Shown here one piece after another: positions 11,862 through 22,079 of a DNA stretch of 64,000 bases. The DNA comes from Aralia elata (Eukaryota > Streptophyta > Magnoliopsida > Apiales > Araliaceae): assembly GCA_034770075.1 (NCBI GenBank), contig CM068382.1, positions 2,356,001 through 2,420,000 of the forward strand, written 5' to 3'. Numbering within the stretch: position 1 is the first letter of the stretch; each line of letters opens with the position of its first letter. Under the pieces are notes generated by a model that saw only the letters and a program-made list of their open reading frames with translations, searched no databases and was not told the origin of the DNA. A program made the translations under genes and the position numbers.

Positions 11862-13223
11862 TCACAGCCTAAAATTAGCACGAGAAGCAACACCATCTGC
11901 TCCTTTAGATTGGTAACAGGAGATATATTCAGTAAACAGGACTTCTCTGTAGATAGGTGGATTGTTATCAGAAACAAGCTCCTCTATTGGCCGTATCGTC
12001 TTAAAAAGAGTCTTATTAGTTGGATGCAAGAAACAGGCCACTGATATCCTTGGTCCAACCGATTGAGCCAGTACTCTATGTTCCACGCTTTTGAACTTGT
12101 CATTTGTAATAACCTAGTACAATCCAACACACAAAAACAGTGAAACGAAACAGAAAAACTAACGAGTCCCTTTGTTTAAGTATCCTAGTAGGAGCTGGAG
12201 TAAATTTATGGTTTGAAATTGATTTATTTCTGCATACCTGCATAAGATCCCCAATGTTTACTATTAGAGCTCCTTGAATCGGAGTCACATTAACCCAATG
12301 ATTCTTATGAAGAACCTGGAGGCCACCAAGATTGTCTTGCAGAAGTATTGTTAGATAAAGAGCATCTGAATGCTTGGCTGAGCCAAAAGTCAGATTTGGC
12401 TCAGGGCAAGCAGGGTAATAGTGGCATGTCAAAGTTTCACCTGTCATGCATTCCATTCCTTTTAGGCAATCACTCTTTAGGCCTAAAGCCTCTGATAGTA
12501 ATTCAGCTAGAGTTTCCCTCAGCTTGATTATGCATTTGACATAATCTAGCATCTCTTTTCTGCAAAAGATTGATAATTACATGATGCATATTTCACACGA
12601 CTTTGATATAGAACATGCATATATACAAACAAAGATCAATGAGCTCAGTGAAAGATCAAGAAGAGATTTTGCATTATGTTGCTATACCTGCAAATTAGAG
12701 GTATGGCTTCAGGGTCCAGAGTATCATCAATGAAACTGCAAGATAATGTGTCCTTCCAAATTGCAGGATTTGATTCACTGAAACTTCCATTGCTATAGAA
12801 CCTCACATTCTGCCTGCTATCAGTTGAATATAAGCCCATCTTGGCCTCCTTCGGTTGCTCATGAAATCCTCGTACAGCTTTTAACATTGAATCCATCGTG
12901 CCGTCTGGGACTCCATGATTAACCATTTGAAAAAAGCCCCATGTTTCTGAAGCTCTACGAATGCTGACAACAATCTCCCTTCGTCGTGCACCATCACCTT
13001 CAAAGCCCCGGAGGTTTATTAGGGGCATTTCAAGTTTAATGTCACTTGTGTTGCCGGATAACAAACTCTCTGGCGCGTGAATGAAAAATCTAGGGATCTT
13101 CACAGCACCAGAATCACACAGTCCTTTGACCCCAGCTTTCGTTTCTTGGAATGCCTTAACTTCTTCAGCTATATCATAATGTCCATCAACTAATTCATCT
13201 CTTTTGGTCCGGGCAACTTCCAT
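11862..13223 (-). CDS. 2-oxoglutarate/Fe(II) dioxygenase, ACC oxidase homolog (copy 2)
   Basis: Exons 13223-12688, 12559-12238 and 12113-11862 give 369 aa. The motifs parallel copy 1: GVKGLCDSG, PLINLRG, WGFFQMVNHG, iron ligands H242/D244 and H298 (EHRV), and R308-x-S310. The N-terminus is six residues longer (MEVARTKRDELVDGHYD). The two proteins differ substantially in the substrate-facing middle and C-terminal parts (for example FKTIRPIEEL against LKPYGPIMEL), so they may act on different substrates. An in-frame methionine further upstream is absent, and the chosen Met aligns with copy 1. The same caution about substrate applies. Confidence 0.93.
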
Positions 13224-15092
13224 TGTGATGGCTATAGAATTTGGTGTTATCTCCGAGCACGAGCACTTGGTGTAGAATCAAAAATAATTTTATAATTTGA
13301 ATCAGATCGAGGAGTATATAATATACTATAACAAGTAGGCAACTAGAAGGAATAAAACACAATGTACTATCCATGATTAATCTTTTGTGTGACTGGCCAC
13401 ATTTCAAGAAAAGAGACTCTTTTTTTTTTGAAGTTAATTGTAAAATTAAAATGGTTATTTATTATAGTTAATATAATCACAATTACTATAAATTCTAAAA
13501 CAAATTCTACTAATTATAAAAATTTTAATTCTTGAAACTTACTGATTAATGTCAATTTTTTATTTTTTATTTTAGAAAAGTTACTAAAATCTGAGATGTA
13601 ATCCCCAACTATGACCTATCCATGCTTGAAAATTAGGTATTTACATACATCTCTTTTTATAATTGAGTCAAAACAAATAGTACTATTAACTGCTTCCCAA
13701 TCCTAAGAGTTGGCACAATACAGAAAACTCATCCTGAACCAGGATATTAGCGAGTGTTTGAAGAAATGTTCAACCTTGAAACAACTGCAATATTTATACG
13801 CCTGCATTATAAATATTCAAGAACAATGACACCCAAGACTGCTTCTCTATAAACCAATTTAACACCTCCTGTTCGACCTTTTGTCGAACAGATTAAATAC
13901 AATTTGGCCTTTTAAGTAGATTGGAAACCTCGATGTTTGTGTCCAATGCAATGCTTCAAGGTTTAATCTGTCCTTCGGTTTCATACCATCCAAGTGCTAC
14001 AGTATTATTCATACCAAGATACCTGAATAGACATGTTGCGAAATAAAATTTTCCAACAACCTATACATTTTTCATCAATAGTTAAAGGTTGTAAAATAGT
14101 ATATACATTAGGGTTTAGAGAACTTGTGCATGTGCATATTTGGATAATTGGGTTTAAATCACATGTATATGTTTAGATTGGTTGAGCTATACTCTGGTTT
14201 GAGTAGAATTGGTGAGTCCAGAAAGTGTTTGATGGAATGCCAGACAGAGATAAATTTGCATGGGTGGTTACAATTGTCTCAGCTGCGCCCGAACTGGAAC
14301 TGGAACTGCGGATTTGAGTTCTGCGCATAGATTGTTATAGAGTGTAACAAGTGAGGCCAAATGACAGGTATCTAGTTTCTATTATGGCTTGGAATAATTC
14401 TACGAGTAATGTTGTCTACTAGAAATAATCCTTTGATTTCTCAAGTAGATTTTATATTGGCCATAATCACCCGTTTGTTCATAAAATGCCATGTGATCAT
14501 TGATGAAGGATGTCTTCTAGTTTTATATCCTGTGTTCTCTCTTAAACTTTAGATTCCCCCCAATAAATTGAAAATTTTTCTGCAGGCTAATTTGTTTCTG
14601 GTCCTTCAAGTCAGTAAAGTAACACTAATTTGTGGGATCATCAATTCTTGATCAATCTATCTAATAAATTCTATATCTTGCTACATCTAACTTGACAAAG
14701 AATCTTGTTTCATTTTACTCCCCCAAATACTTCTGATGAAGCTACTACAACAGCAGGCTATATTAAAAGTGAGATTTTTTTATAATTGGTTACTACATAG
14801 AACATGGGAATTTCAATTAATGAGCAAAATTGGAAGAAAAGAAAGAACATATTCGTCAAATTTGAAGATCTTGTAGCTAAAAACAGCTAAAGAACATTAA
14901 CAAAATTTGACAACAAAAATCTAGCACAGCTTTTGAGCTCAACAGGTTTGGATTTGTAGTTTAACTTGTCAAGCCTTCGAATGTGCCTCATCATATCAAC
15001 TCTTTTTTATTAAACCAAAAAAGAAGAGGAAAAACAAGAGCAAATTTAACAAAATGAAAAAACTTATTAAAATAAATACAAGGAGGTGGAGG
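13224..15092. other. Gene-free spacer
   Basis: It holds the promoter of dioxygenase copy 2 (AT-rich, TATATAATATACTATA around 13314) and otherwise only short open frames without family resemblance. A small perfect dyad, CTGTTCGAC/GTCGAACAG, lies at 13869-13891. A TGATGA box at about 14989-14994 (minus strand) precedes a possible third snoRNA-like segment, but no CTGA box follows at the right distance. Confidence 0.55.
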
Positions 15093-15197
15093 GGTAAAGG
15101 AGAAGAATCAGATAGAGCTAATACATGATTGTTGCCATCATTCCGGCAATCAAACCAATAGGGAAAACAATTGATCCTCATTTCATTCTCCATTACC
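15093..15197 (-). ncRNA. C/D-box snoRNA, 18S rRNA guide (copy 2)
   Basis: On the minus strand a closing stem (11 of 12 bases paired, 15186-15197 with 15093-15104) brackets a C box variant ATGAGGA (15175-15181) and D box CTGA (15108-15111). The bases just before box D, TGTATTAGCTCTA, are complementary to the plant 18S segment UAGAGCUAAUAC, with pairing extending by a G-U pair. The box D+5 rule points to the A in UAGAGC, which corresponds to human 18S Am159 (guided there by SNORD45) if my numbering is right. A second stretch, TTTCCCTATTGGTTTGAT, is identical in copy 1 and probably forms the D' guide region. The C box is one base off consensus, so this copy may be weaker. Confidence 0.72.
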
Positions 15198-15311
15198 TAA
15201 TAATCCAATTAAAACCAACCTAAAAAAATTTAAACCTTGAAGATAAAAATAGCAAAAAAATTCTCATTTTAATAAGAAAAAAGTAAAATTTTAGAAAAAG
15301 AAAGAACAAGT

Positions 15312-15411
15312 GAAGAGGGATGATCAGATAGAGCTAATACAGAATGCACCATCATATCGGTGATCAAACCAATAGGGAAACATAAGTCTACTCATCATTT
15401 CAATCCTCTTC
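15312..15411 (-). ncRNA. C/D-box snoRNA, 18S rRNA guide (copy 1)
   Basis: The closing stem GAAGAGG/CCTCTTC (15405-15411 with 15312-15318) flanks a perfect C box ATGATGA (15392-15398) and D box CTGA (15324-15327), about 75 nt apart, the usual size for the class. A C'-like TATGATGG lies in the middle. The guide before box D, GTATTAGCTCTA, pairs over 12 bases with 18S UAGAGCUAAUAC. The stem differs in sequence from copy 2 while pairing is kept, which is strong structural support. It probably directs 2'-O-methylation in the nucleolus. No protein frame explains the conserved blocks. Confidence 0.8.
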
Positions 15412-15544
15412 CTCCAATTCACAGAACAACCAATTGTATCAACAACAAAAAAACCTGAATATAAGTTTATTTGATTTTCTTTCTCAATCAGAACGGCGAA
15501 GATAATCGGCCGTGCTCTGTTCACATAATAACAACTGCACAGAA

Positions 15545-15770
15545 AAACCCTAGAAGAGGAGAATATATAGAGAGAGATAAATGTGCAGAAATTAGTATCG
15601 GAGCCCTAGGGCCTAGACCCACTTCTGTTACTTGTCGGTTCATATAAGTTCTAATTTATTACGAAGGGCCAAGTCCACTTTAAAGCATTATTTTTATTTT
15701 TTGCCACACAAGTAAAATCAAATAGACTGTCCCGTTAGGTCCAAATCACACATGACTACATATGGGCCTA
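15545..15770 (-). promoter_or_regulatory. Promoter of the snoRNA transcription unit
   Basis: Reading leftward: site II-type TGGGCC (15763-15768), GGGCC-rich motifs near 15606-15616, a TATA box (15564-15569), then a telo-box AAACCCTA (15545-15552, plus-strand reading) near the predicted start. This combination is characteristic of plant ribosome-biogenesis genes, including polycistronic snoRNA genes. Both snoRNAs lie within 450 bp downstream on the same strand, so a single precursor is likely. Confidence 0.6.
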
Positions 15771-16056
15771 GCCCCTTTCTATTTAAGTGAAACTTTTGCT
15801 TATTGATTGGGCTTTTTCGCCACCGTGCTCCGTGTTCCACCGACGCAAATTGAAATTTTTTTGGAAATTATTCGAAAACTCCCCTCCCCCCTGGAAGAAC
15901 AGATTGGCCTGCATAAGGGAAAGTTTGGATTATTTCTTCACACTTGCACTTATTATTTTTCAATTTTATTTTGCCCTCACAAAAATAGTCCACTTAGTTA
16001 AATTAGTATGAAACGAGACAACGATCTCAAGTTTGTTATTATAATTTTATTATTAT

Positions 16057-16061
16057 ACTCT
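16057..16061. other. Target-site duplication, left (ACTCT)
   Basis: Five bases immediately before the TG of the left LTR; the same five follow the CA of the right LTR at 26556-26560. This fixes the borders of the retrotransposon. Confidence 0.9.
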
Positions 16062-18146
16062 TGTCGACGCCGGGTTCTCTCGCTTCTCGTCTTTTCCAAT
16101 TTTAGCCTTTTGATTTAGATGACGTTTGGAAAAGGTCGGCATTGATGTCGACGGGGTTTTGAAAGATCGTTTTTATGATGAGCCAATTAACCAGAGTCGC
16201 CAGTTGGTATATTTGAAATGGATGTACCAACTCATCCGAATTTTCGTGTTTTATAAATCGCTGGCTCATATGTGACTCCGAATTAATTGGTCTGCGAATC
16301 GAGATTCATAGAGTTCGGGGGCTTGTTTAAGTGAGGGGAAGGTGTTAGGCACCCCTCGACTTCCGTGAAACACGGTTACCGCAATCTTGATGCTTCTCCT
16401 ATCCTTTAATTCATGAAATGTGTGTGTGTGTGCGTGCGTGTGTGTGTATGTGTGCTTATGTGAATGTTGTGGTGAGTTTGTATGAAAGAATCATTTGGAT
16501 TTTAGGGAAAATCGTGTTTTACTTTGAGAATGCTTCGGAATGTCTTTTTCGGCATACACGAGGAAAGCTTTATGAGAAAGGTTTGATTTTAATTATCAAA
16601 ACTATGAGATTTTCGTTAAGTGTCGTTTTAAACAAAACAAGAGTTTTAAACCTTCGTCAAATAGGAATCGAGATCTATACGTTGCTTTCATAAAATGATG
16701 GGCAATTTCTAGGATCTCTTTCACCCTATGCACAAAGATTTAATAAAACGTCAATTATTTATAAAATCATTTCGTGTGTTGTTTTGGAAAACGATTTTTC
16801 TTTAGCTTTCTCGTTAGATATGAATCGACATTTCATTAACGTTTCTCAAATTTTAACCTCGTGATTCTAATATCCTACTTTGATTGATTTTATGAAAATC
16901 TTATCATTTAGCTTTGAAATCAATTTCGTGTCATAATTCAAATCGAGCATAAACACGCGTCGGGCTATTCATGGGCATGTAAGCCATCAAAATATCCCCC
17001 GAACGCCAACAATCACAAATTTCACTATTTCGGGGCCTTAAGCACGATTCTCGCCTTAGCGTCGTTTTTAAGGCCCAACGATTACATATTTACAATGAGA
17101 ACTACGTCATCTCTACTTCTTACATCAAGATATGTCCATCATCGGATCGGGACCCCGGGGTCGCTTTCCTAGGCTCACAACCAAGTATCCACACACAAAC
17201 AATCGGATATTACAAGAAAATAAACCAACCCGGATAAATCTAACAATACCAAGACATCTTAAAATAAACGATTTAAAGGAATTGATACCGAATATAACAC
17301 CTTAAAACAAAACCAAGAAATTAATGAACGAATATCATCGGGTTATTAGGAGGAGTTTATTCCGATGGAAACTTCACTCATAATCCCTAATTCATTGTTC
17401 AACAAGATACATGAAAATTATATCTAATTTACCCAAATCAATAGGATATGAATTGCTAGAACAAATAGAAATTTTCACCTTGCAATTGATCTCAAATGGA
17501 TGTGAACTTGTGTATTTGAATAGGATAAATGATGTATTTGATACAATCAAACTCAAAAGAATTAATTCCACTCTTTTTTCCCTCTTCTTTCTCCCTATTT
17601 TGTTGCAAAATCTAGCTATTTTCTCTCTATTTCCGTGTTTTTTGCTGCTGCAGAAATTCTTCTTCTTCCAAAACTGCTGAACCCCCTGTATGCTGCCGAA
17701 GCTGGCTTAAATAGGCTGGCCAGAGCCAGCCGCAGATGGATCTGCGGCTGGCCAGCTGGCACGCCTCCCATCGCACTCAGCTGCTGAGTGCTGATTTCCC
17801 GGTTTTCGTGCTGGCGCACCCACTTGGCCGCAGATCTATCCGCGGCTGGCGGGCTTGACTTTCTCGATTTTCGTGCCACGCCTCGATTTTCGTACCGCAA
17901 CGTCGGTTTTCGCTGACAGGCTCGTATTCCGCAGTCCGGGAACTTCCGGGAGACGTGCCACCTCATTCGGAAATGCCTGCCTCGGACGGTCATGCTGTCA
18001 CGTCGACTTGGGCTGCCCAAATCATTGCGGCGGGACCGGGCGCTCGCCCTTGTGCCCGCTCCTTTGCTCCCGCAAGCTGGTTCAATTGACGATTTCGCCC
18101 TCCTGTCATGGTTAGTAGAAGGAAACGCAAAATTTGGGTGTCTACA
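16062..18146 (-). repeat. 3' LTR (left copy) of the retrotransposon
   Basis: This 2,085-bp repeat begins TG and ends CA in either reading. It matches 24467-26555 along its whole length, with about 35-40 differences, mostly single-base indels plus a cluster of substitutions at 17310-17620 and one 10-bp indel near 17718. A (TG)n microsatellite lies at 16418-16449. The open frames in the GC-rich end (17850-18115) are fortuitous. Confidence 0.95.
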
Positions 18147-18159
18147 GCTGCCCCTCTTT
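18147..18159 (-). other. Polypurine tract
   Basis: On the minus strand the bases AAAGAGGGGCAGC abut the LTR. This is the plus-strand primer site for reverse transcription and confirms the leftward orientation. Confidence 0.8.
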
Positions 18160-18387
18160 ATCATGTTTATGAAATGATAGATGAAATGAACAGGATAAAG
18201 AATAGACACTCGATGCATGAATGACAGTGTGTAAGAATGACAGTGCATACATGATGTCTCACACATATAGCTTATGATGCAACCTAAGATGCAATGCATG
18301 CAAGACATTCGTAAGAGTGTCAATGTATCAACCCCTTGACCGTGTTCGTTAGTCTTTGGGTTCACTCTTTCAATCTATCGTCTCGTT

Positions 18388-18871
18388 CGGGGCCGGGTAT
18401 CGTCGCCGGTCACCCATCGCGCAACCCCCGGTTATCGTCGCCGGTTGGTTATCTGTCGGAGCCGGTTATCGTCGCCGGACATCCATCTCGTGATCGCCGG
18501 TTATCGTCGCCGATCGATCGTCATGTCGGGGCCGGGTATCGTCGCCGGTCACCCATCTCGTAACCCCCGGTTATCGTCGCCGGTTGGTTATCTGTCGGAG
18601 CCGGTTATCGTCGCCGGACATCCATCTCGTGATCGCCGGTTATCGTCGCCGGTCGATCGTCTCGTCGGGGCCGGGTATCGTCGCCGGTCACCCATCTCGT
18701 AACCCCCGGTTATCGTCGCCGGTTGGTTATCTGTCAGAGCCGGTTATCGTCGCCGGACATCCATCTCGTGATCGCCGGTTATCGTCGCCGGTCGATCGTC
18801 ATGTCGGGGCCGGGTATCGTCGCCGGTCACCCATGTCGTAACCCCCGGTTATCGTCGCCGGTTGGTTATCT
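18388..18871. repeat. Tandem array A: 139-bp higher-order unit of four ~35-bp monomers
   Basis: About 3.5 copies of a 139-bp unit lie head to tail, nearly identical to one another. Each unit contains four degenerate ~35-bp monomers sharing TATCGTCGCCGG. The block is GC-rich, in contrast to its surroundings. The open frames running through it follow the periodicity (139 is not divisible by three, so each copy shifts frame) and are not genes. It lies in the 3' untranslated part of the retrotransposon. Confidence 0.92.
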
Positions 18872-18872
18872 T

Positions 18873-19743
18873 GGATCTCAGCCCTTCCCAGGGTTTGTTA
18901 TTTTTTGTCTTTTTTCTTTTTGTGGATATCAGCCCTTCCCAGGGGTGCTCACCATCTTTGTTGTGGTTCGCGTGGATCTCAGCCCTTCCCAGGGTTTGTT
19001 GTTTTTTTGTCTTTTTTCTTTTTTTGTGGATATCAGCCCTTCCCAGGGGTGCTCACCATCTTGTTGTGGTTCGCGTGGATCTCAGCCCTTCCAAGGGTTT
19101 GTTGTTTTTTATCTTTTTTCTTTTTGTGGATATCAGCCCTTCCCAGGGGTGCTCACCATCTTTGTTGTGGTTCGCGTGGATCTCAGCCCTTCCCAGGGTT
19201 TGTTGTTTTTTGTCTTTTTTCTTTTCTTTTGTGGATATCAGCCCTTCCCAGGGGTGCTCACCATCTTGTTGTGGTTCGCGTGGATCTCAGCCCTTCCCAG
19301 GGTTGGGTGTTGTGTGTCTTTTTTTTGTTGTGGTGGATATCAGCCCTTCCCAGGGGTGCTCACCATCTTGTTTGTGGTTCGGGTGGATATCTGCCCTTCC
19401 AAGGGTTTTTTGTTTTTTTGTCTTCTTTTTCTTTTTTGTGGATATCAGCCATTCCCAGGGTTGCTCACCATCTTGTTGTGGTTCGCGTGGATCTCAGCCC
19501 TTCCCAGGGTTTGTTTTTTTTTTGTCTTTTTTCTTTTTGTGGATATCAGCCCTTCCCAGGGGTGCTCACCATCTTGTTGTGGTTCGCGTGGATCTCAGCC
19601 CTTCCCAGGGTTTGTTGTTTTTTGTCTTTTTCTTTTTGTGGATATCAGCCCTTCCCAGGGGTGCTCACCATCTTGTTGTGGTTCGCGTGGATCTCAGCCC
19701 TTCCCAGGGTTTGTTGTTTTTTGTCTTTTTCTTTTTTTTTTTT
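18873..19743. repeat. Tandem array B: ~100-105-bp dimeric unit
   Basis: About eight copies each consist of two related ~50-bp halves, one starting GTGGATATCAGCCCTTCCCA and one GTGGATCTCAGCCCTTCCCA. A T-rich tract of variable length separates the copies. Length changes of the T runs shift the spacing between 99 and 105 bp. All three frames stay open across most of it because of the repeat composition; the long proline/serine/phenylalanine frames are artefacts. Confidence 0.92.
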
Positions 19744-20937
19744 GGATGGGATTGTTGATCAGCTTTTGTCCTGGATCTCCCACCAATATCGTGCACGTAC
19801 CATGCCGCAAAAGCCATCACTCTGATCATTTGTGAGGTTGAAAGCGACGTGCTTGTACTTTCCTGAAGATTTTCATTTTGATCGTACCTGCATGCATGAA
19901 AAAGGTGTTATGCATGATCTGGCAGATATGTTATGGACAGATGCATGTGCACAACATATGTCTTAGATAGAAATGACCCCTGTTCAGTCAAATGATACGA
20001 TTCGACAGTCGTCGTCGTTTGCCAACATTTGATTGGATCACGCCTCATCGTGCAGTGTAGTCTTTAAACTTCAACATTGGTTTGATACTCTGCCTGTTTT
20101 TGGTCGTCTTCATTTCATCTAGTTGAGGCAGTCTGCTTCGCTCTCTGTGATGATCGACAGCTATGTTAGCTCCTTGGCCTTTTGATCATTCTTGACGGCC
20201 GATATGCTGCTGTCCAGCATTATATCATTCTTGTATATGCTCATGCACGTGGATCGATTTGATGTCGAGGCATTGATAGTCGGGATTGGGGAGAGGCCCC
20301 ATGACGAGGAGTTTTGTGCAGCCTCAGCTTCCTTCCGTTTCACGATTCTTAACTGCCCCATGCCTTGGTGCGTGTCGCTACCAAGAATTTCTATCGAGAA
20401 CTCGCGATGTTGATTGTGCTGAGTTATCCACAGCTCTGCAAGATCCTGCATATCAGATGACTAACAAACGCCAAAACTTAAAGGCTCGGGCCGTTAGTGT
20501 TAGTTCAACACAAAGATATTATAATCTCGACAAAAATGCAGTTAAAGCACATGAAATTGAATATATCTTTTGATCACATAATCTAGCAAGTGGTGAACCG
20601 TGAATGTATTTTTATTTTTTTATTTTTTATTTTTTTTTTCAATCCCTCGTGAGTTGATGATTTTCTATTTGACGAGTTATGAAATCGTAAGAACACCTTC
20701 AAGCATTCATGGTCATTGTATGTGAGTAAGGTCGAATTCAAAAGAACTACCCTCTCTCGTCAAAGGCATTCTGTCTTCATTCTCGACAACGTTCTTAGCA
20801 GGATTGACGTCATATGACAAATGCACTGTGCGATGCAGCACTCAGTAGGGGTTTCTCTTCTATGACTTCTTGTTTAAGGCCGAGAGTTTCTTTTTTTTCG
20901 TATTATCTTTTCTCTTTATTAGCCCACTTCACTTGTC

Positions 20938-21430
20938 TCGTTTTCTTAGGCTTTTCAAAGTTTACCCATTTAACGAGTTTTTGGACCAATGGCTCCCGAA
21001 CCAGACGATTTTGGGGCATTAGGTGTACAGACACCCCTTCGGGTTTATTTACTCGAGTAACAAAGGCCACGGTTCGAGACAAGCTGGTGGGTTTGCACCA
21101 TTCACTCTTTGCTTGACCTTGCGCAAGATTCGTTTTCTTAGGCTTGAGTTACCCATGTAGCGAGTGTTAGGCCGGTGACTCCCAAACCAGACGGCTTTAG
21201 GGCACCAGATGCAGAGACACCCCTTAGGCTTAATTACTCGAGTAGCCCATGCCACGATTCGAATCTGCTCGGGCCCTCCTCTACTGTAATGCTCGTTTTC
21301 TTAGGCTCTGAGTTACCCATGTAACGAGTGTTGGGCCAGCGACTCCCAAACCAGAACGGCTTTAGGGCACCAGGTGTAAGAGACACCCCTTGGGCTTAAT
21401 TACTCGAATAACCCAGGCCACGATTCGAGA
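20938..21430. repeat. Tandem array C: three diverged ~160-190-bp copies
   Basis: Copies start at 20938, 21130 and 21293 with TCGTTTTCTTAGGC and share blocks such as ACCAGACGG, ACACCCCTT and TACTCGA. They differ by many substitutions, so this array is older than arrays A and B. Confidence 0.85.
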
Positions 21431-22079
21431 CATTAACTTGACAATCATTTATCGTCTGACTTCTGATATTAGCCTGATAATTATCGACTGTCTGACTACG
21501 TGTTAATTGCCCTCAACATCGTCATAGTTTTATACCCCACAACTGAAAGTTTGTGCAAATGCAAAGTGAGGGCTATCACATGAGGTCGATTCTATCGCAA
21601 ACGTTGCTTTGAATTAAGGCTTTGTACCCGATCAAAAGGTTGAATAGCCTTCTTCGTCTAATCATACTCACAATCGTGCTCCACGGTTGCTTGTCAGAAT
21701 TAATCCGACTCCTATCAAGCCAAATAAAATCCCCCTTTCACGCAGATCATCGTATCCCGGGAAAACTATGCTTGACAAATGCCAGATGATCGTACCGTTG
21801 AAGATTGAATTGACATGAGGTAGCATTTGATGATGATGGTACATGTTGATGGGATTGTTGCATGTGTACCAATTTGCACGTCATCATTTCCTGGGTAGTG
21901 ACAAATGCCCCAGTGTTAAGTTGCTTTTCTTGTGATCTCCCTCGTACTGGTCGCATCGGTATCTCGCTGGCTGACAAAAGATCCGGTCCTTTGACTTGTC
22001 GGAAGGTTTGGGGGATTTTTGAAATTTTTTTTTTTTTTTTTTTTTTCCGTGATGGCTCCTTCTAATTTAGAGCGAAATT

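Noticed and set aside
14989..15060. Possible third C/D snoRNA beginning at a TGATGA box
   Set aside because: No CTGA box at a suitable distance and the end stem is weak.
15787..16011. Two overlapping frames of 64-74 codons upstream of the snoRNAs
   Set aside because: No domain, overlap with promoter motifs, no splice context.
17616..18365. Minus-strand frame of 249 codons at the LTR/internal border
   Set aside because: It crosses the LTR end and PPT, is duplicated in part in the other LTR and has no recognised domain; LTR sequence explains it.
18723..19835. Open frames of ~300-370 codons with repeating ISALPRG/SPSQG motifs
   Set aside because: They run in all three frames through tandem arrays A and B, have no family resemblance and follow repeat periodicity; they are composition artefacts.
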